NCBI RefSeq assembly: GCF_024713975.1 | Contig: NC_091100.1 | Span: 13,794,001-13,858,000, forward strand | Length of the DNA stretch: 64,000 nt | Direction: 5' to 3' | Source: Paralichthys olivaceus | Lineage: Eukaryota > Chordata > Actinopteri > Pleuronectiformes > Paralichthyidae | The notes under the pieces: model-generated | Told to the model about the DNA's origin: nothing | Database searches by the model: none | Seen by the model: only the letters and a program-made list of their open reading frames with translations | Position numbers and translations under genes: made by a program | In this document: one piece after another, positions 63,212 through 64,000 of the stretch | Position numbering within the stretch: position 1 is the first letter of the stretch | Layout: each line of letters opens with the position of its first letter

Positions 63212-63689
63212 CTAGATAAATGATTACAAACAGTTTTTCAGATTTCAGTGAAAAAACAACAGGTATGTTTCACTGCTATAAGCAACAAATTATCAGATAA
63301 AATGCTGGAAAAGACACAGAAGACACTATCTTATACTTCTTTCTCCAAGAACACTATGGCCACACAATAACCAATTTTCAACAGATACATTTTGAACATA
63401 GCACTGGACAGAAGCCAAATCGTATTTAAATTTACTTCAACTGCATCGACTAAATCTACTTAACCTGCAATGTTAAAGTTCATCTTTACTTTATCACCAA
63501 CAATATTGGAAAACTCACAACCCTGTGTTACGTATCATTACATCCTTGTGTTTATATTTTGCAATACTAAAGCTACTTCATATTATAGTGTATTGTGAAT
63601 AAAATCCCACCTGGCACACAACTAGTCAAACATCTGTAAAACCATTACAAGCCAACCAATAAAAGTTGTACAATTTATGTTGAGTTTTA

Positions 63690-63985
63690 AGTACACTACA
63701 GAATAATCCTCATGATGTTTTCACCAGTTAGTTTCTTCACTCCAGAAAAGGCCCTTTATATTTAAATACTTTATATTTACAAGGGGACCCTCTCTACAGA
63801 GGCTGCCATGTTTTTTACATTAGTCCAGACTGAATAACTAAACACATTTTGAGTTTTTATGACAACTGAAGGCTACCACCGGTTCTTTTTCATGTTTGGA
63901 AGGAGAGGGTGAGGGGTGTTCAGCTGCAACATGACACTTCTACACTAGATATCACTAAATTCTACACACTGTTCCTTTAATCTGC
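63690..63985 (-). repeat. Interspersed repeat copy (TTTAGTGATATCTAGTG type)
   Basis: An inverted copy of the element at 33.9 kb and 25.9 kb. Ordered landmarks are 'aataatcctcatgatgtttt', 'gccctttatatttaaatac', 'gaggctgccatgttttttac', 'tttatgacaactgaaggcta' and 'gatatcactaaattctacac'. No coding potential. Confidence 0.7.
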
Positions 63986-64000
63986 AGATTCAGCAGCATG

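Overview
The window is nuclear DNA from a ray-finned fish, most likely a percomorph teleost. The genes are split into many small exons with GT/AG introns, some only about 80-100 bp long. The proteins read as fish orthologues of vertebrate genes, and the intergenic DNA is AT-rich and carries teleost-type short repeats and microsatellites. There is no bacterial or phage-like operon and no CRISPR array. Exon boundaries below were worked out by hand from splice signals, reading phase and remembered human or fish family sequences.

Layout: (1) 1-9 kb holds no gene I can support. It ends at a CpG-rich block (about 8.98-9.66 kb) that looks like a promoter with candidate first exons on both strands. 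(2) 9.7-17.1 kb is non-coding. (3) 17.2-25.7 kb carries septin 3 (sept3) on the minus strand. It has nine coding exons giving 412 residues, an unusual Gly/His-rich N-terminal insertion, a separate non-coding first exon and an NRF1-like site in the promoter. (4) 27.7-30.0 kb holds a large Ser/Pro-rich minus-strand gene that I do not recognise. (5) 31.7-32.4 kb is smim45, a 66-residue membrane microprotein. (6) 33.9-35.1 kb holds repeats, including a decayed LINE with endonuclease and reverse-transcriptase remnants. (7) 35.2-36.0 kb is an intronless coiled-coil reading frame. (8) 37.7-52.1 kb is a minus-strand tandem array of serine hydrolase-like (serhl) genes: two intact 12-exon copies and a truncated, frameshifted third copy. 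(9) 53.2-55.1 kb is myoglobin (mb) on the plus strand, head-to-head with the outer serhl copy. (10) 57.4-60.3 kb is cenpm on the minus strand, tail-to-tail with mb. (11) 62.0-63.2 kb holds the last two exons of an RS/RE-rich, splicing-factor-like protein whose start lies beyond the window.

The set sept3, smim45, cenpm and serhl corresponds to genes on human 22q13.2, and myoglobin to 22q12.3, so this is a conserved ancestral linkage group rather than a functional operon. The genes act in unrelated places: septin filaments in neurons (sept3), kinetochore (cenpm), oxygen storage (mb), alpha/beta-hydrolase chemistry (serhl), and a membrane microprotein (smim45). The most unusual items are the Gly/His-rich septin N-terminus with an overlapping upstream ORF, the expanding and decaying serhl array with different first exons, the unrecognised gene between sept3 and smim45, and the orphan coiled-coil ORF.
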